Part shown: piece by piece, positions 50,748 to 59,497 of the stretch | Layout: each line of letters opens with the position of its first letter | How positions within the stretch are numbered: position 1 is the stretch's first letter | Assembly: GCA_964510575.1 (NCBI GenBank) | Contig: CAZECN010000006.1 | Span: 1 to 64,000 of the forward strand | Length of the DNA: 64,000 nt | Direction of reading: 5' to 3' | Source of the DNA: CALKYB01 sp964510575 | Lineage (GTDB): Bacteria; Bdellovibrionota_C; UBA2361; SZUA-149; CALKYB01 | Program-made: the position numbers and the translations under genes | The notes under the pieces: model-generated | Seen by the model: only the letters and a program-made list of their open reading frames with translations | Databases searched by the model: none | Told to the model about the DNA's origin: nothing

Positions 50748-51419
50748 GTGGCAAACAGGTTTGATCACAGCCCCCGCGCAGAGGCTGCTATTTCGCGCAC
50801 AAGCTTTTATCTACATCTCTTCAATGCTGCTGTTTTTCTCAGCACTTTGCTATTCTTTCAATCTATAGCCAAAGCTGAGATTCAGCGATCTATCCTTTCT
50901 AAAGCTGAAGTAAAGAGAATTGTTTCCGAAAAATGTCCTAGCTTTTCAAAGAATAACTGCTCCCTCGAGTGCGTGGATGCCTCATTAGCTGAGTTAATGA
51001 ATCCCTCGAAAAGATTAATAGATGCAGATCAATACATGGAAACACTCGAGCTCTGCGAAAGTGAAAACACAAACACTTTAGTTGAGAACAAAAACCCCAA
51101 ACCTACAACCCAAACAGAAGGCCGGCCTCAACTTGAGAACGAAGTACAATCGGCACTTAGAAAATTCTCTTCCCCTATTGTAAAAAACGTTAACTTCGAA
51201 CTGCCGCAAGTTGACTGTTTCCAGACGATAAGAAATTACGACCGCGCGATCCAGGCAGCAAAACGGCGTATGGACTTCGTCAGAGACCAGTCCATTGATT
51301 CTGGTTTACCAAGCCCCGAGTCTATGAACTGGCGAATCACTAAGCTTAAATCGAAGCTGAGTAAATTTTTAAATTCCTGTCGTCAAAATACTCGCGCCCG
51401 AAGGTATGGCTTCGAATAG
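50748..51419 (+). CDS. Hypothetical secreted/anchored protein, 223 aa
   Basis: Unrecognised. GTG start. Residues about 20-42 form a hydrophobic signal or anchor (FYLHLFNAAVFLSTLLFFQS, ending IAKA). The mature part is charged, with four spaced Cys (KCPS, NCSLECVDA, ELCES) and a further pair (DCFQT, NSCRQ), fit for disulfides outside the cytoplasm. The C-terminal third is basic and helical (IQAAKRRMDFVRDQ, RARRYGFE). No domain seen. Monocistronic. Confidence 0.65.
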   Translation: MANRFDHSPRAEAAISRTSFYLHLFNAAVFLSTLLFFQSIAKAEIQRSILSKAEVKRIVSEKCPSFSKNNCSLECVDASLAELMNPSKRLIDADQYMETLELCESENTNTLVENKNPKPTTQTEGRPQLENEVQSALRKFSSPIVKNVNFELPQVDCFQTIRNYDRAIQAAKRRMDFVRDQSIDSGLPSPESMNWRITKLKSKLSKFLNSCRQNTRARRYGFE

Positions 51420-51540
51420 AGAGTTCTGAGAAACCTCGCTAACATCGCAATCACTTCGACAAAGTCCATTCTATTTTGTATTAATTCTAAGGATAGTCGT
51501 TTGGTTTAACTGAGATACCTAAAAGCTCGAACTAGAATTG

Positions 51541-51844
51541 ATACTGCGCCTCATTTAAATTCCGTGTTTTCTAGATCTAGCTTTGGCGCAGTATAGGGCC
51601 GAGCGCAGGCCAGGCCAAAAAACTATATACTCAACCTCTCAGTATGCTTTTCAAGACCTTTAGTCTTGCCTAATTAATTATTAATCCGGAAAATCGAGGT
51701 ATTTGTAGACTTTAGAGGCAAAACGCTGGTCGCGTTTTACTAATACTAGGCGCAGTATTTGTCTAATGGCCATGCTTACGCATGGCAGATATACTCAACC
51801 CTTCTATGCGTCTAAAAGCCGGAATTTAATCAGGTTGAGTATAT
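51541..51844. repeat. Cluster of inverted and direct 10-12 bp repeats
   Basis: Two words recur in this 300-bp non-coding region. Word A, GGCGCAGTAT: inverted at 51541-51550, direct at 51585-51594 and 51749-51758. Word B, ATATACTCAACC: direct at 51625-51636 and 51789-51800, inverted at 51833-51844. The order A'-A-B-A-B-B' gives two outer stem-loops with loops of 34 and 32 bases. The last arm ends one base before the TTG of the next gene. It could be a regulator-binding cluster or a small mobile-element relic. Confidence 0.75.
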
Positions 51845-51845
51845 A

Positions 51846-52397
51846 TTGACTGGTCCAACCCACATTGTTGTAGGGCTTAGCTCCACTTTGGCAGTAGTCA
51901 AGTTAGGTGGAATCCTTCCTGATGCCCTAAGTATCTTAGCCGTAATATTTGGCTCCCTTGCACCAGATATAGATTCTCCCAGATCCTCGATAGCCAAACC
52001 TGGCTATTTTTTTAATAGGTTTTTTCCTAGAATTGTAACCGATCTAATGAACGTCGGTGGGCAATTTATTTCCGTAATAATTAGACATTGGCTGGGACAT
52101 CGAGGAGCGCTTCACTGGCCAGCAACAGCAGCTATCATTTTCCTAATTGCCGAATGGAGTGAAATACCAGCATTGCTATGGTTTAGTTTAGGATACGCCA
52201 GTCACATACTCGCTGATTTCTGCACAAAGGGTGGAATTGCAATTTTTGCTCCCCTCTATCGTAAAACAATCCGCTGGTCGCCTATAAAAACCGGCTCAAT
52301 CTTTGAGTTTTTCATTTGTATAGTTTTGCTTATATTCCTCATCGTGGCAGGAATTCAATATCTGCCGATTGATCTTAATAACTTGGAACTTAGCTGA
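51846..52397 (+). CDS. YdjM-like membrane-bound metal-dependent hydrolase (DUF457)
   Basis: 183 aa, TTG start. MTGPTHIVVGLSSTLAVVKL is the family start with the metal-binding His; IFGSLAPDIDSPRSS, LGHRGALHWP and GYASHILADFCTKGGI (His, Asp) complete the set. Four to five membrane segments. In E. coli the ydjM gene is SOS-controlled; no LexA box was identified here. Its stop overlaps the start of the next gene by 1 bp. Confidence 0.88.
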   Translation: MTGPTHIVVGLSSTLAVVKLGGILPDALSILAVIFGSLAPDIDSPRSSIAKPGYFFNRFFPRIVTDLMNVGGQFISVIIRHWLGHRGALHWPATAAIIFLIAEWSEIPALLWFSLGYASHILADFCTKGGIAIFAPLYRKTIRWSPIKTGSIFEFFICIVLLIFLIVAGIQYLPIDLNNLELS

Positions 52398-52741
52398 TGG
52401 CCCATTATCTAATAAAACTTTTCCTTTCAGCTGGAATTATCGTTCTGGCTTCAGAAATTTCTAAACGTTCTACCCTAGCGGGAGGAGTGCTTGTTTCCCT
52501 TCCTATCACATCGATCTTAGCAATGATTTGGCTTTACAGAGACACTGGAGAGGCAGTGAAAGCAGCCGAGTTGGCTACCAGCGTACTGTGGCTGGTGTTA
52601 CCCAGTCTGATACTTTTTGCTGTTTTTCCTTGGATGATTGGCCGAGGTTTCGGTTTTTACCAATCTTTGGTCACCGGCTGCCTTGCAACAGCCGGTGGTT
52701 ACTGGGTAACAATTGAGTTGGTTCAAAGACTGCTCAAATAA
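52397..52741 (+). CDS. DUF3147 membrane protein
   Basis: 114 aa, four membrane segments. STLAGGVLVSLPITSILAMI is the family stretch, then TGEAVKAAELATSVLWLVLP. Overlaps the upstream hydrolase gene by 1 bp, so they are translated together. Function unknown. Confidence 0.85.
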   Translation: MAHYLIKLFLSAGIIVLASEISKRSTLAGGVLVSLPITSILAMIWLYRDTGEAVKAAELATSVLWLVLPSLILFAVFPWMIGRGFGFYQSLVTGCLATAGGYWVTIELVQRLLK

Positions 52742-52756
52742 GGCAGTCTTCGAACC
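52720..52756. terminator. Bidirectional terminator between DUF3147 and csp genes
   Basis: GGTTC-A-AAGACTGC pairs with GCAGTCTT-C-GAACC, 14 bp with one mismatch and a nine-base loop, spanning the last codons of the plus-strand gene and the end of the minus-strand csp gene. Confidence 0.7.
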
Positions 52757-52765
52757 TGAGGGAAG

Positions 52766-52960
52766 CTACTCTACAACCCTTACGCCAACAGCGCATGGTC
52801 CTTTTCTTCCTTCTCCAACTTCAAACTCAACAGTCTGACCTTCTTGAAGATTTTCACCAGAAAGTTCTGTATGGTGAACGAAGATATCGTCTCCAGTCTC
52901 CTGCTCGATAAAACCAAATCCTTTTTGAGTGTCAAACCACTTAACTTTGCCTTTTGCCAT
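52766..52960 (-). CDS. Cold-shock protein, CspA family
   Basis: 64 aa from ATG 52960 (MAKGKVKWFDTQKGFGFIEQ). RNP1 GFGFI and RNP2 IFVHH are intact, forming the nucleic-acid-binding face of the five-stranded barrel. Ends in RKGPCAVGVRVVE, which contains an unusual Cys in place of the common Ala/Gln-rich end. Single-stranded RNA/DNA chaperone. A long leader upstream is common for csp genes. Confidence 0.95.
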   Translation of the reverse strand: MAKGKVKWFDTQKGFGFIEQETGDDIFVHHTELSGENLQEGQTVEFEVGEGRKGPCAVGVRVVE

Positions 52961-53252
52961 CTTAATCACACATGTTTTGAAGTTCAGTTAGGTGAAGATT
53001 TAATCTCATATGCTATCTCCCCCTAAAAAAACTGGTATTAATAATTTTACTGATATGGTGGGGGATTTAGATGGTTTTTTCAAAGCCAAATAAGACCGTC
53101 ACCAAGATTTTCCACAAGCTACCTAGCCTACAAAAAAAAGGCAAATTCTAATCAAACTAGTGCCTTAATCTTAACTGGAGTAGACTACTACCCTCTGCTA
53201 CCTTGCTAGCTGGATTGACCCGAAAAATCTAAGCCATTGATACCCCTGAAAG
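52961..53252. other. csp leader and intergenic DNA
   Basis: No gene seen apart from the untranslated leader expected for csp. Confidence 0.35.
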
Positions 53253-53450
53253 ATGTCTAGACTACTAAAAACACTGCTTGTTCTATCTGTTTTTTCTCGC
53301 CTGAACTCACCATCTAGGGCTAGATATTCTAAAGCTCAATTTTTGGAAATTTTAGTAAAAGACGCCATTGGACTTCTGCACGGTCGAGGGCCTTATCGGC
53401 TCCATATTCGTTTTTTAAGAAGCTATTTCTGGAGATTCCCAATTGTTTGA
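53253..53450 (+). CDS. Doubtful small basic protein, 65 aa
   Basis: ATG preceded by GAAAG. The product is basic with one weak hydrophobic stretch (LLKTLLVLSVFS) and no recognised domain. Its stop overlaps the start of the DUF3820 gene (ATTGTTTGA), so it may serve in translational coupling if real. Confidence 0.3.
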   Translation: MSRLLKTLLVLSVFSRLNSPSRARYSKAQFLEILVKDAIGLLHGRGPYRLHIRFLRSYFWRFPIV

Positions 53451-53682
53451 TCCGGAAGAGGGCAAAGAACTCCTACTCAAAATAGCTAATTGGAAGATGC
53501 CTTTTGGTAGGTTTGCTGGAATGAACCTGATTGACCTACCAGACGAATATTTATTTTGGTTTCAGAAAGAAGGCTTTCCAGAGGGCGAACTTGGAGAATT
53601 AATGAAACTCACTCTCGAACTTAAAATTGAAGGGTCAGACCTTCTTATAAAACCTTTAAAAAACACCAATGAAAAAAATTAA
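53443..53682 (+). CDS. DUF3820 family protein
   Basis: 79 aa, TTG start with GGAG eight bases upstream. KIANWKMPFGRFAGMNLIDL, then EYLFWFQKEGFPEGELGELM is the DUF3820 pattern (small, single-domain, function unknown). Overlaps the next gene by 14 bp. Confidence 0.85.
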   Translation: MFDPEEGKELLLKIANWKMPFGRFAGMNLIDLPDEYLFWFQKEGFPEGELGELMKLTLELKIEGSDLLIKPLKNTNEKN

Positions 53683-54055
53683 AAAAGAAATCCTGGCTCG
53701 AGCCTTTCCTGCCTTGCTTGTGGTCTTCCCAGCCCTAGGGGAATTGCTAGGATCCCAGGAAATCTTAACCGCTAGAAGCTGGCTGGGTGTTGAGAGTGAC
53801 ACCTCCTTAATACTCGTACTTGGGCAGATTCTTGGTGGTAGTATGTTGTTTTTTAGAAAAATGGCTGCTGTAGGAGCTTTGTTCTGCGCCATCACTTTGA
53901 GTGGAGCCTTTCCAGTTCACTTTTTCGATCTAGGCTTTGAAGGAGAAATGGGTTTTCTCTTTGGCTTATCTTTAGTTGGTTTTTTAATTTCCTCTTGGAT
54001 TGCCTTCAGCTTCAGAAAAGAACTTCCGATTGTAGGAAGATTTTTTAGTAGATAA
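53669..54055 (+). CDS. Small membrane protein, 128 aa
   Basis: Four hydrophobic segments; first residues basic (MKKIKKEILARAFPALL). The layout (GQILGGSMLFFRKMAAVGAL, LGFEGEMGFLFGLSLVGFL) recalls DoxX-like membrane proteins but no signature is certain. Overlaps DUF3820 by 14 bp and precedes the lipid-kinase gene by 3 bp, so the three form an operon. Confidence 0.7.
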   Translation: MKKIKKEILARAFPALLVVFPALGELLGSQEILTARSWLGVESDTSLILVLGQILGGSMLFFRKMAAVGALFCAITLSGAFPVHFFDLGFEGEMGFLFGLSLVGFLISSWIAFSFRKELPIVGRFFSR

Positions 54056-54058
54056 AGT

Positions 54059-54931
54059 ATGTCTGAAAACATCCTTCTTCTTTTCAATCCTATCGCCGGC
54101 AAAGGACGCAGCGAAAGTGTGATTCAAGATTTAGACCAGTCTTTTCGAGAAAAAGGTTTTAAGACTTTCTCAGCCGAAGTTTTGGACTATATAAAGAATC
54201 TTCATAAAGCTCAGCCGCTCACTAATTTTCAGGCTGCTGTGATCGCTGGCGGAGACGGAACTATTGGGAGTCTTCTTCCCCTTATTTCAAACTCAGAAGT
54301 ACCTATCTACAATATTCCTACAGGCAATGAATCTCTCTTCGCCAGAGAGTTCTGCATGAAAAATAACGTATCTCAGATCATCTCCCTACTTGAACAAAAA
54401 TCTTATAAAACCTGTTTTGTTCCTGAAACAAACCAAATGCCTTTCTTTAGTATGGTATCAGTTGGTTTTGATTCAGAAGTTGTCAGCGCAATAGCAGAGA
54501 ATAGAACTGGGGCAATTGGACACAGAGGATACGTACTTCCAACACTAAAAACTTCCTTCAGCCATAAAGCTCCGATTACTAGTCTATCGGTAGATGGTAA
54601 AAAAGTAATCTCATCAGAGCCTGGCTTTACGATTGTTGCCAACTGTAAGCAGTACGCCCTCTCTATGCCTTTTCTTCCCGAAGCCAATTGCGAAAGCCAG
54701 GAGCTAGTAGCCCGCTTCTTTCCTTATAAAGGTCTGCCTGGATACCTACTTTTCAATATAAGAACCCTCTTAGGACAAAAAGATCTACCCGGCAGCAAGT
54801 TCTTTAGAGGAGAAAAATTTCTTATAGAAACTCAAAGTCCTTTTCCAGCGCAAGTTGACGGAGACTATCTTGGCAACACTCCGATAGAATTGAAAACCAC
54901 AGAAAACACGATCAGAGTATTAGCGACCTGA
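54059..54931 (+). CDS. Diacylglycerol/lipid kinase family protein (YegS-like)
   Basis: 290 aa. NTP-binding FNPIAGKGRSES, then AAVIAGGDGTIGSLLPL (GGDGT core) and PTGNESLFAREF, a variant of the usual PxGTxNDFAR element. Phosphorylates diacylglycerol or a related lipid. Last gene of the DUF3820 operon; a strong terminator follows. Confidence 0.88.
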   Translation: MSENILLLFNPIAGKGRSESVIQDLDQSFREKGFKTFSAEVLDYIKNLHKAQPLTNFQAAVIAGGDGTIGSLLPLISNSEVPIYNIPTGNESLFAREFCMKNNVSQIISLLEQKSYKTCFVPETNQMPFFSMVSVGFDSEVVSAIAENRTGAIGHRGYVLPTLKTSFSHKAPITSLSVDGKKVISSEPGFTIVANCKQYALSMPFLPEANCESQELVARFFPYKGLPGYLLFNIRTLLGQKDLPGSKFFRGEKFLIETQSPFPAQVDGDYLGNTPIELKTTENTIRVLAT

Positions 54932-54942
54932 TCGTAAAACAA

Positions 54943-54970
54943 AAAAGGCCCGAAACAATCCGGGCCTTTT
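54943..54970. terminator. Bidirectional intrinsic terminator
   Basis: AAAAGGCCCG with CGGGCCTTTT, ten-bp stem, eight-nt loop, T/A tails on both strands. Lies between the convergent lipid-kinase and secreted-protein genes. Confidence 0.92.
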
Positions 54971-54997
54971 AATATGAAATTGAAAACGAGCTATCGT

Positions 54998-57016
54998 TTA
55001 AAAGAACTCGTCTGCAAAGTCTCTGGCATTTGATACACGACTCACTGGAACTCCAAGAATATACAGAGCTTCTACAGTGTCTGAAAAATCAAGTTTCGGG
55101 TCGCCGGCTGCATTACCAAATGGGTTCAGATAGTTAAAAGCCGAGTTCCAAGCTGCTCCAAACTTACTAGATCTCGCTCTGGCAACGAAATTGTCATCTC
55201 GACCATTGAGGTCAGCAGAAGCATTTCCACCAACATTACCATTCGCAATGTATCTAAAGTCCACTACTCCCGTATTTCCTACGGTTACAATATCCTGAGC
55301 ACCCGCTTGAGCGTTCGGCCTTCTACTGGCAGTTCCTGCAAGATACTGAAGATCTGAGAGAGTCGAGTTAGCTAAGTTCCAGTTACTATGTTGAACATTA
55401 ATGATTCGAGCTCTAGTATTCAAAGAAGGCATTCTTTGCCTAATAAGTCTAACAACATCGGCAGTAAAATCATGTTGGCCACCATCGGCAACCCAGACTC
55501 TTCCTCCACTATCCAAGGTTTCTTTCCAAATTTGATAAGCGTTCTCAACGGCATCATTCCAATCCGAATCGCTTCCAGGATTTCCTTCATTGTTGTCATT
55601 ACCAACTGCATTGATAAAGTTATTGCCCCATGCAGCACGAGCGACTGCGAGTGAATTACTATTATAAGTTCTCCAATTGGTGCCATAGGCTCCATGAACC
55701 ATTACAGTATTAACTCCGAAATGATCGGCAAGTACTCTACCTGCCACTACTGCATGTCCATCATCCTTATCAGGAGCATGGTCATACTGAAGAGCCAGTA
55801 AGTCTGTGGCTTTATTAAACCCACCAGAAACAGCAGCGCCTCCTCCAGAGTTACTAGCAGTGGCATTCGAGCTACCCGTCGTTACGGCTGGCGCAGCCGG
55901 TGCAGCCGGTGCACTATTTTCCACACCTGAACTAGCTGTAGTTGTTGTGGCACTAGCTGAAGTATTTCTAGCTACAGTCTGGGAAACAGAAGAATGATAG
56001 AGAACTATTCTATCTACCGACCAACCCTTCGATCTTCCAGAAAGAACAAAGGTATAGTTTCTTCCTGCTGTCAGGCTATATCTTGCAGCAAACTTAGGTC
56101 CTCTAATTTCAAGCGGTGCCCCACCTGTCCATGAAAAAGAAGTTCCTCCTCCAAAAAATTTATGATCTGTTCTTAGGTCATTAGTGGAAGGATTAGAAAC
56201 TGGCGAAGTAAAATCTCCCTCCATTCTGACAAAACCATCATTGGCATGGTCAGAAGGAATATTAGGTCCAGTGTGTCTACGAACTAACATAGTTAGCGTA
56301 TAAGTACCTGTTCTGTTCGGAACAAAGTTGTATCGTAGAGGACTTCCTGGTGGAAAACCTGCTCCTACGTAAGCATTGCCGTCAAACATGATATGGCTAC
56401 CGCTGAAAATCCAATCTCCTCTTGCCGAAGATGTAGACTCAGCTTCTAGAACGACAACTCCGTCTCCACTTCCTTGGCTTACGGTTGTGCTGTTTCCACC
56501 GCCATTATTGACAGGGGTGTTCACTGGAGTTGGGTTTGATACTGGAGCAGAGAAAGTTGGTGCGCTGTTAAAAGAGCCGCCAGAGCTTCCTATTTCAGAA
56601 GTGGAGCAAGTCCAGCCTGAGCCAGAAGGATCACAATCATGCCCCTGACTCTTGTCGTAGCGACCACACTGAGCATTAAAAGCGTTTATAGCAACTAGAA
56701 GATTACTGCCAGTTACTGAACATGCTCCGCTATTGGATGATGCGTTAGTTGGTGCACTAACAGGCGCAGGTGTAAAGTTACTACCACCGCTTGGCGCAGG
56801 TACCGAAGAGCCAATATTATTTGTAGAGCATACCCAACCAGAACCAGAAGGATCACAGTCATGACCTTGGCTCTTATCGTATCTACCACACTGAGCTTCA
56901 AATCTAGATTTAGCAATATCCAAATTACCACCTGAAGTAGTACACTGTGCGAAACTCTGTTGAGGGATAAGTAGAGCTAAAACTCCCAATCCAATTATTT
57001 TTCCGATCTTACTCAT
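54998..57016 (-). CDS. Secreted protein with duplicated Cys module and nucleoside-hydrolase-like domain
   Basis: 672 aa with signal peptide (IIGLGVLALLIPQQSFA, cut before QCTT). Two repeats of about 45 residues share AQCGRYDKSQGHDCDPSGSG followed by W-[VT]-CST and IG; each has four Cys. Residues about 190-350 hold a carbohydrate-binding-like beta domain (VVVLEAESTSSARGDWIFSG, TGTYTLTMLVRRHTG). A Thr/Ser/Ala linker follows. The last 270 residues, beginning NKATDLLALQYDHAPDKDDG, contain a DxxxDDGH motif and RVWVADGGQHDFTADVVRLI, which faintly recalls nucleoside hydrolases or an alpha/beta hydrolase-like fold. Extracellular; ligand unknown. AGGATG before the ATG. Confidence 0.82.
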   Translation of the reverse strand: MSKIGKIIGLGVLALLIPQQSFAQCTTSGGNLDIAKSRFEAQCGRYDKSQGHDCDPSGSGWVCSTNNIGSSVPAPSGGSNFTPAPVSAPTNASSNSGACSVTGSNLLVAINAFNAQCGRYDKSQGHDCDPSGSGWTCSTSEIGSSGGSFNSAPTFSAPVSNPTPVNTPVNNGGGNSTTVSQGSGDGVVVLEAESTSSARGDWIFSGSHIMFDGNAYVGAGFPPGSPLRYNFVPNRTGTYTLTMLVRRHTGPNIPSDHANDGFVRMEGDFTSPVSNPSTNDLRTDHKFFGGGTSFSWTGGAPLEIRGPKFAARYSLTAGRNYTFVLSGRSKGWSVDRIVLYHSSVSQTVARNTSASATTTTASSGVENSAPAAPAAPAVTTGSSNATASNSGGGAAVSGGFNKATDLLALQYDHAPDKDDGHAVVAGRVLADHFGVNTVMVHGAYGTNWRTYNSNSLAVARAAWGNNFINAVGNDNNEGNPGSDSDWNDAVENAYQIWKETLDSGGRVWVADGGQHDFTADVVRLIRQRMPSLNTRARIINVQHSNWNLANSTLSDLQYLAGTASRRPNAQAGAQDIVTVGNTGVVDFRYIANGNVGGNASADLNGRDDNFVARARSSKFGAAWNSAFNYLNPFGNAAGDPKLDFSDTVEALYILGVPVSRVSNARDFADEFF

Positions 57017-57513
57017 GCGACATCCTGTAAAACTATATTTATTAAACTTTTATCGTTGCTTCCTTGTTATGAACTATTACAAGGAAATAGTGACTAAAAT
57101 TTAGGGTTTTCTAGTTGGAGTCTATGATGTCTTAGAGCCGAACTCTAAAAGGCATTGGGGCTTAGTAAAATGACCATTCCAAAACCCTATAACTTAAGAG
57201 TCGGAATGGTCTGGAAAAAAGCGCTTGGGAAAAAAAGTGAATGATTGTTCTATTGAAAATAGGTGGTAATTCTAAATAAGGACTGTAGCGAGTAATCCCA
57301 AGAATCCAAGTTTTATTGATAAAGCTAACAAGGAAGAGATTTTTAGCATGGTATAAACTCCTATAAATGCTGACACTCATACTTTAAGTCGGCTGAAGTA
57401 AGGAAAACCTTTATAAAAAGAAGCTCAGAATCTCTTTTTTATAGACAACAAACTATAATTATTCATAAAATCTCAGACGGTATCGGACTACAAGACACGC
57501 TCAGGAGAAGCTG
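57017..57513. other. Intergenic region with hairpin and a doubtful short peptide
   Basis: An inverted repeat GACCATTCC...GGAATGGTC spans 57172-57211 with a 22-nt loop. A 25-codon minus-strand frame from ATG 57342 (MLKISSLLALSIKLGFLGLL) has AGGAG eight bases ahead, but it is too short to accept as a gene. Confidence 0.35.
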
Positions 57514-58020
57514 GTGTTAAGATATATCTACTACATTTGCCTAGTCGGGGTGGTCTGCCAGGCCCTTTGGTTCTTCCCAGAACTTCCTACTGTCATGTCC
57601 TCGAGTTTTAACGACGACGGCAACCCAACTGACTGGACTTCGAAGGGTACTTATTTTGCACTTTATGGTCTAATTCTATTGGTAACCCATTCAGTCTTTA
57701 TCCTCCTTCCCGATATGTTCAAAAACGATAATGGCATATTTTACGTGGTGCCAAACGGAAGTGCTTGGCAAGCCAAAGGGAAAAAAGTTGAAACCTCCCG
57801 CTACCTAATCCAGAGTTTAACTCTATTTGGCATAGCTACTCTCGTTTATCTGGGAACCTATACAAACGTAGTGATCGGAGCAAACCTACTTAAAGAACCC
57901 GCAATAGTTGAACCAGGCACTTTTCCCCTCACTATTGGCTATATTGTATTCTCGGTAGTCTGGTTCTTCGCCTTCTTCAACAGGTTCGGCTCTGGGCGAT
58001 TGAGTGAGGCTAACGAGTAG
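57514..58020 (+). CDS. DUF1648-type membrane protein
   Basis: 168 aa, GTG start with AGGAG nine bases ahead. FPELPTVMSSSFNDDGNPTD followed by WTSKG is the DUF1648 signature. Three to four membrane segments. The next gene begins 53 bp downstream. Function unknown. Confidence 0.85.
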   Translation: MLRYIYYICLVGVVCQALWFFPELPTVMSSSFNDDGNPTDWTSKGTYFALYGLILLVTHSVFILLPDMFKNDNGIFYVVPNGSAWQAKGKKVETSRYLIQSLTLFGIATLVYLGTYTNVVIGANLLKEPAIVEPGTFPLTIGYIVFSVVWFFAFFNRFGSGRLSEANE

Positions 58021-58073
58021 TTTTTCCAGTTTTTTTGCTAAGCTGAACTTAAACTTTTAAGTACTGAGTTCAA

Positions 58074-59030
58074 ATGGACGACCCAATAGAGATAGAAAAA
58101 AACGGCCCTTTGTTGAACCAACAAAGTTTTTTTGAGCGAAATAAGGGCAGCTTGTTGTTAATCTTTTTACTAGCTTGCCTGGTATTTCTAACAACCCCAA
58201 AAAACAAAGATCTAGACAATAAAGCCAACCAACCAAAGCAAGAAAAAAGTAAGCTAGCGGCCGCACTTGGAAGTTCTAAGAAAGACAATCTCTCCCCTGC
58301 GGCAAGAAGATCTAAAGAAGAATTCGAGCGGATGCAAGCAGGAACAGAATCCAAAAGCTCTAATAAGCTTTCACCTGAGCAAGAAGTTGCTGCTCAGAAA
58401 AAATTAATCAAAGAAATAAAATTAAAAGCTCAAAAGGTGTCTGAAAAGCAAACCCAGAACCAGCAAACCAGTCAGGAGGAGAACCCGATAATAAGTGAAT
58501 TATCTAAGCCAATTTCTGAATCAAAAAATAACTATGATTGGCTTGGGGCTGACAATAGTTGCGAAGATATGCTCGGTCTATTCAGAGCTCGCTTCGCACC
58601 TTTCGGTCCCTATTCTCAACTCAACGATCAACAGAAACACGAAGTGGATAAAACCATAGGATTTCTTTGCGGGAATCATTCTAGTTGTGGCTTCAACTTT
58701 TGCTCCGCTAAAAGAACCCAACCAGATTCAGAAAAAATGTTGGCTAAGTATAATGACCGTTTAAAACTAAAGCTAAAAGCACTTGAATCCTTTCAAAGTA
58801 AAACTCCAGACTCCTCTCCCCGGCCAGTATCATGGAAACGTTTTACCCTAGAGGTCTCACATTCCACTCCTAAAGAAGTTGAGACCAAGCCTCCTGGCAG
58901 AATCAGAAGAGGCGCTGTCAGAGGCCGCGGAGCTTCAAAAAGTCGAGAGAAATTTTTAAAAACCAGAGAAAGGCTCAATAGAGCTTCGGAACGGTTCCGC
59001 CCCCGAACAGGAACAGGAACAAGTCGGTAA
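58074..59030 (+). CDS. Hypothetical anchored protein, 318 aa
   Basis: Unrecognised. One hydrophobic segment (residues about 25-42, LLLIFLLACLVFLTTP) after a short cytoplasmic N-terminus. The remainder is Lys/Gln-rich, with a coiled-coil-like stretch near 85-140, a small Cys-containing region (CEDMLGLFRARFAPFGPYSQ and CGNHSSCGFNFCS, about 160-220) and a basic, Arg-rich C-terminus (RRGAVRGRGASKSREK). Suggests a periplasmic or surface scaffold. No ribosome site visible. Follows the DUF1648 gene. Confidence 0.65.
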   Translation: MDDPIEIEKNGPLLNQQSFFERNKGSLLLIFLLACLVFLTTPKNKDLDNKANQPKQEKSKLAAALGSSKKDNLSPAARRSKEEFERMQAGTESKSSNKLSPEQEVAAQKKLIKEIKLKAQKVSEKQTQNQQTSQEENPIISELSKPISESKNNYDWLGADNSCEDMLGLFRARFAPFGPYSQLNDQQKHEVDKTIGFLCGNHSSCGFNFCSAKRTQPDSEKMLAKYNDRLKLKLKALESFQSKTPDSSPRPVSWKRFTLEVSHSTPKEVETKPPGRIRRGAVRGRGASKSREKFLKTRERLNRASERFRPRTGTGTSR

Positions 59031-59171
59031 AAAATTTTATTCTATAAATCGTTAGGCATTAAGAATTGTTAAGTTTAAACAAAGACTTAGCAGCCCTATC
59101 GCCTCAATCTTTAAAACCGCCTATATCGATATTAGAATGCACTGAAAAAACAGGTGCGGCTCTTAGTCTAA

Positions 59172-59417
59172 GCACATTCAAGGTTTGATAAAACCTTTTC
59201 CTGCCGAGTTTTACAGGGATCATTTCTTGATCCGCTGGGTTTCATAGCTGTTAACCGACTCGGTGAGCCTAGCACAATTGTAGTCACCGACAATGGACCG
59301 ATTGAAGCACCACCACGAGCTGAGTTTTTAACTTCGTTCGAAGGCAGAAGATATCTGGTAACGCATGAACTTCAAACAAATGCGAGAGAGATACTAGTTT
59401 GGGAGCAAGATCAGTAA
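59172..59417 (+). pseudogene. Startless coding remnant, 81 codons
   Basis: After a TAA, the frame reads AHSRFDKTFSCRVLQGSFLD then PLGFIAVNRLGEPSTIVVTD and further to WEQDQ, with normal codon and residue composition, but no ATG, GTG or TTG lies in frame before the stop. Either translation starts from a rare codon (CTG at 59235 or ATT), or it is the 3' part of a broken gene. No family recognised. A strong hairpin follows. Confidence 0.5.
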
Positions 59418-59427
59418 GCTAGCTCGG

Positions 59428-59490
59428 GGCCGAAAACCATTGCCTTAAAGCAATCGTTTTTTCGAATGTTTTACGGTTTGGTATTCGGCC
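59428..59490. terminator. Composite terminator between remnant and TadG-like gene
   Basis: Inner stem ATTGC-cttaaa-GCAAT followed by CGTTTTTT on the plus strand, enclosed by an outer stem GGCCGAA...TTCGGCC with neighbouring partial complementarity (ACCA/TGGT). Likely serves both strands, closing the minus-strand TadG gene and the plus-strand remnant. Confidence 0.65.
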
Positions 59491-59497
59491 TCCCTTT

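Noticed and set aside
51789..51844. Integron attC site
   Set aside because: Outer RYYYAAC/GTTRRRY match is present, but the inner L boxes lack complementarity and there is no integrase.
57265..57342. 25-codon hydrophobic peptide on the minus strand
   Set aside because: Has a plausible ribosome site but is too short and without conserved features; could be a leader peptide, not listed as a gene.
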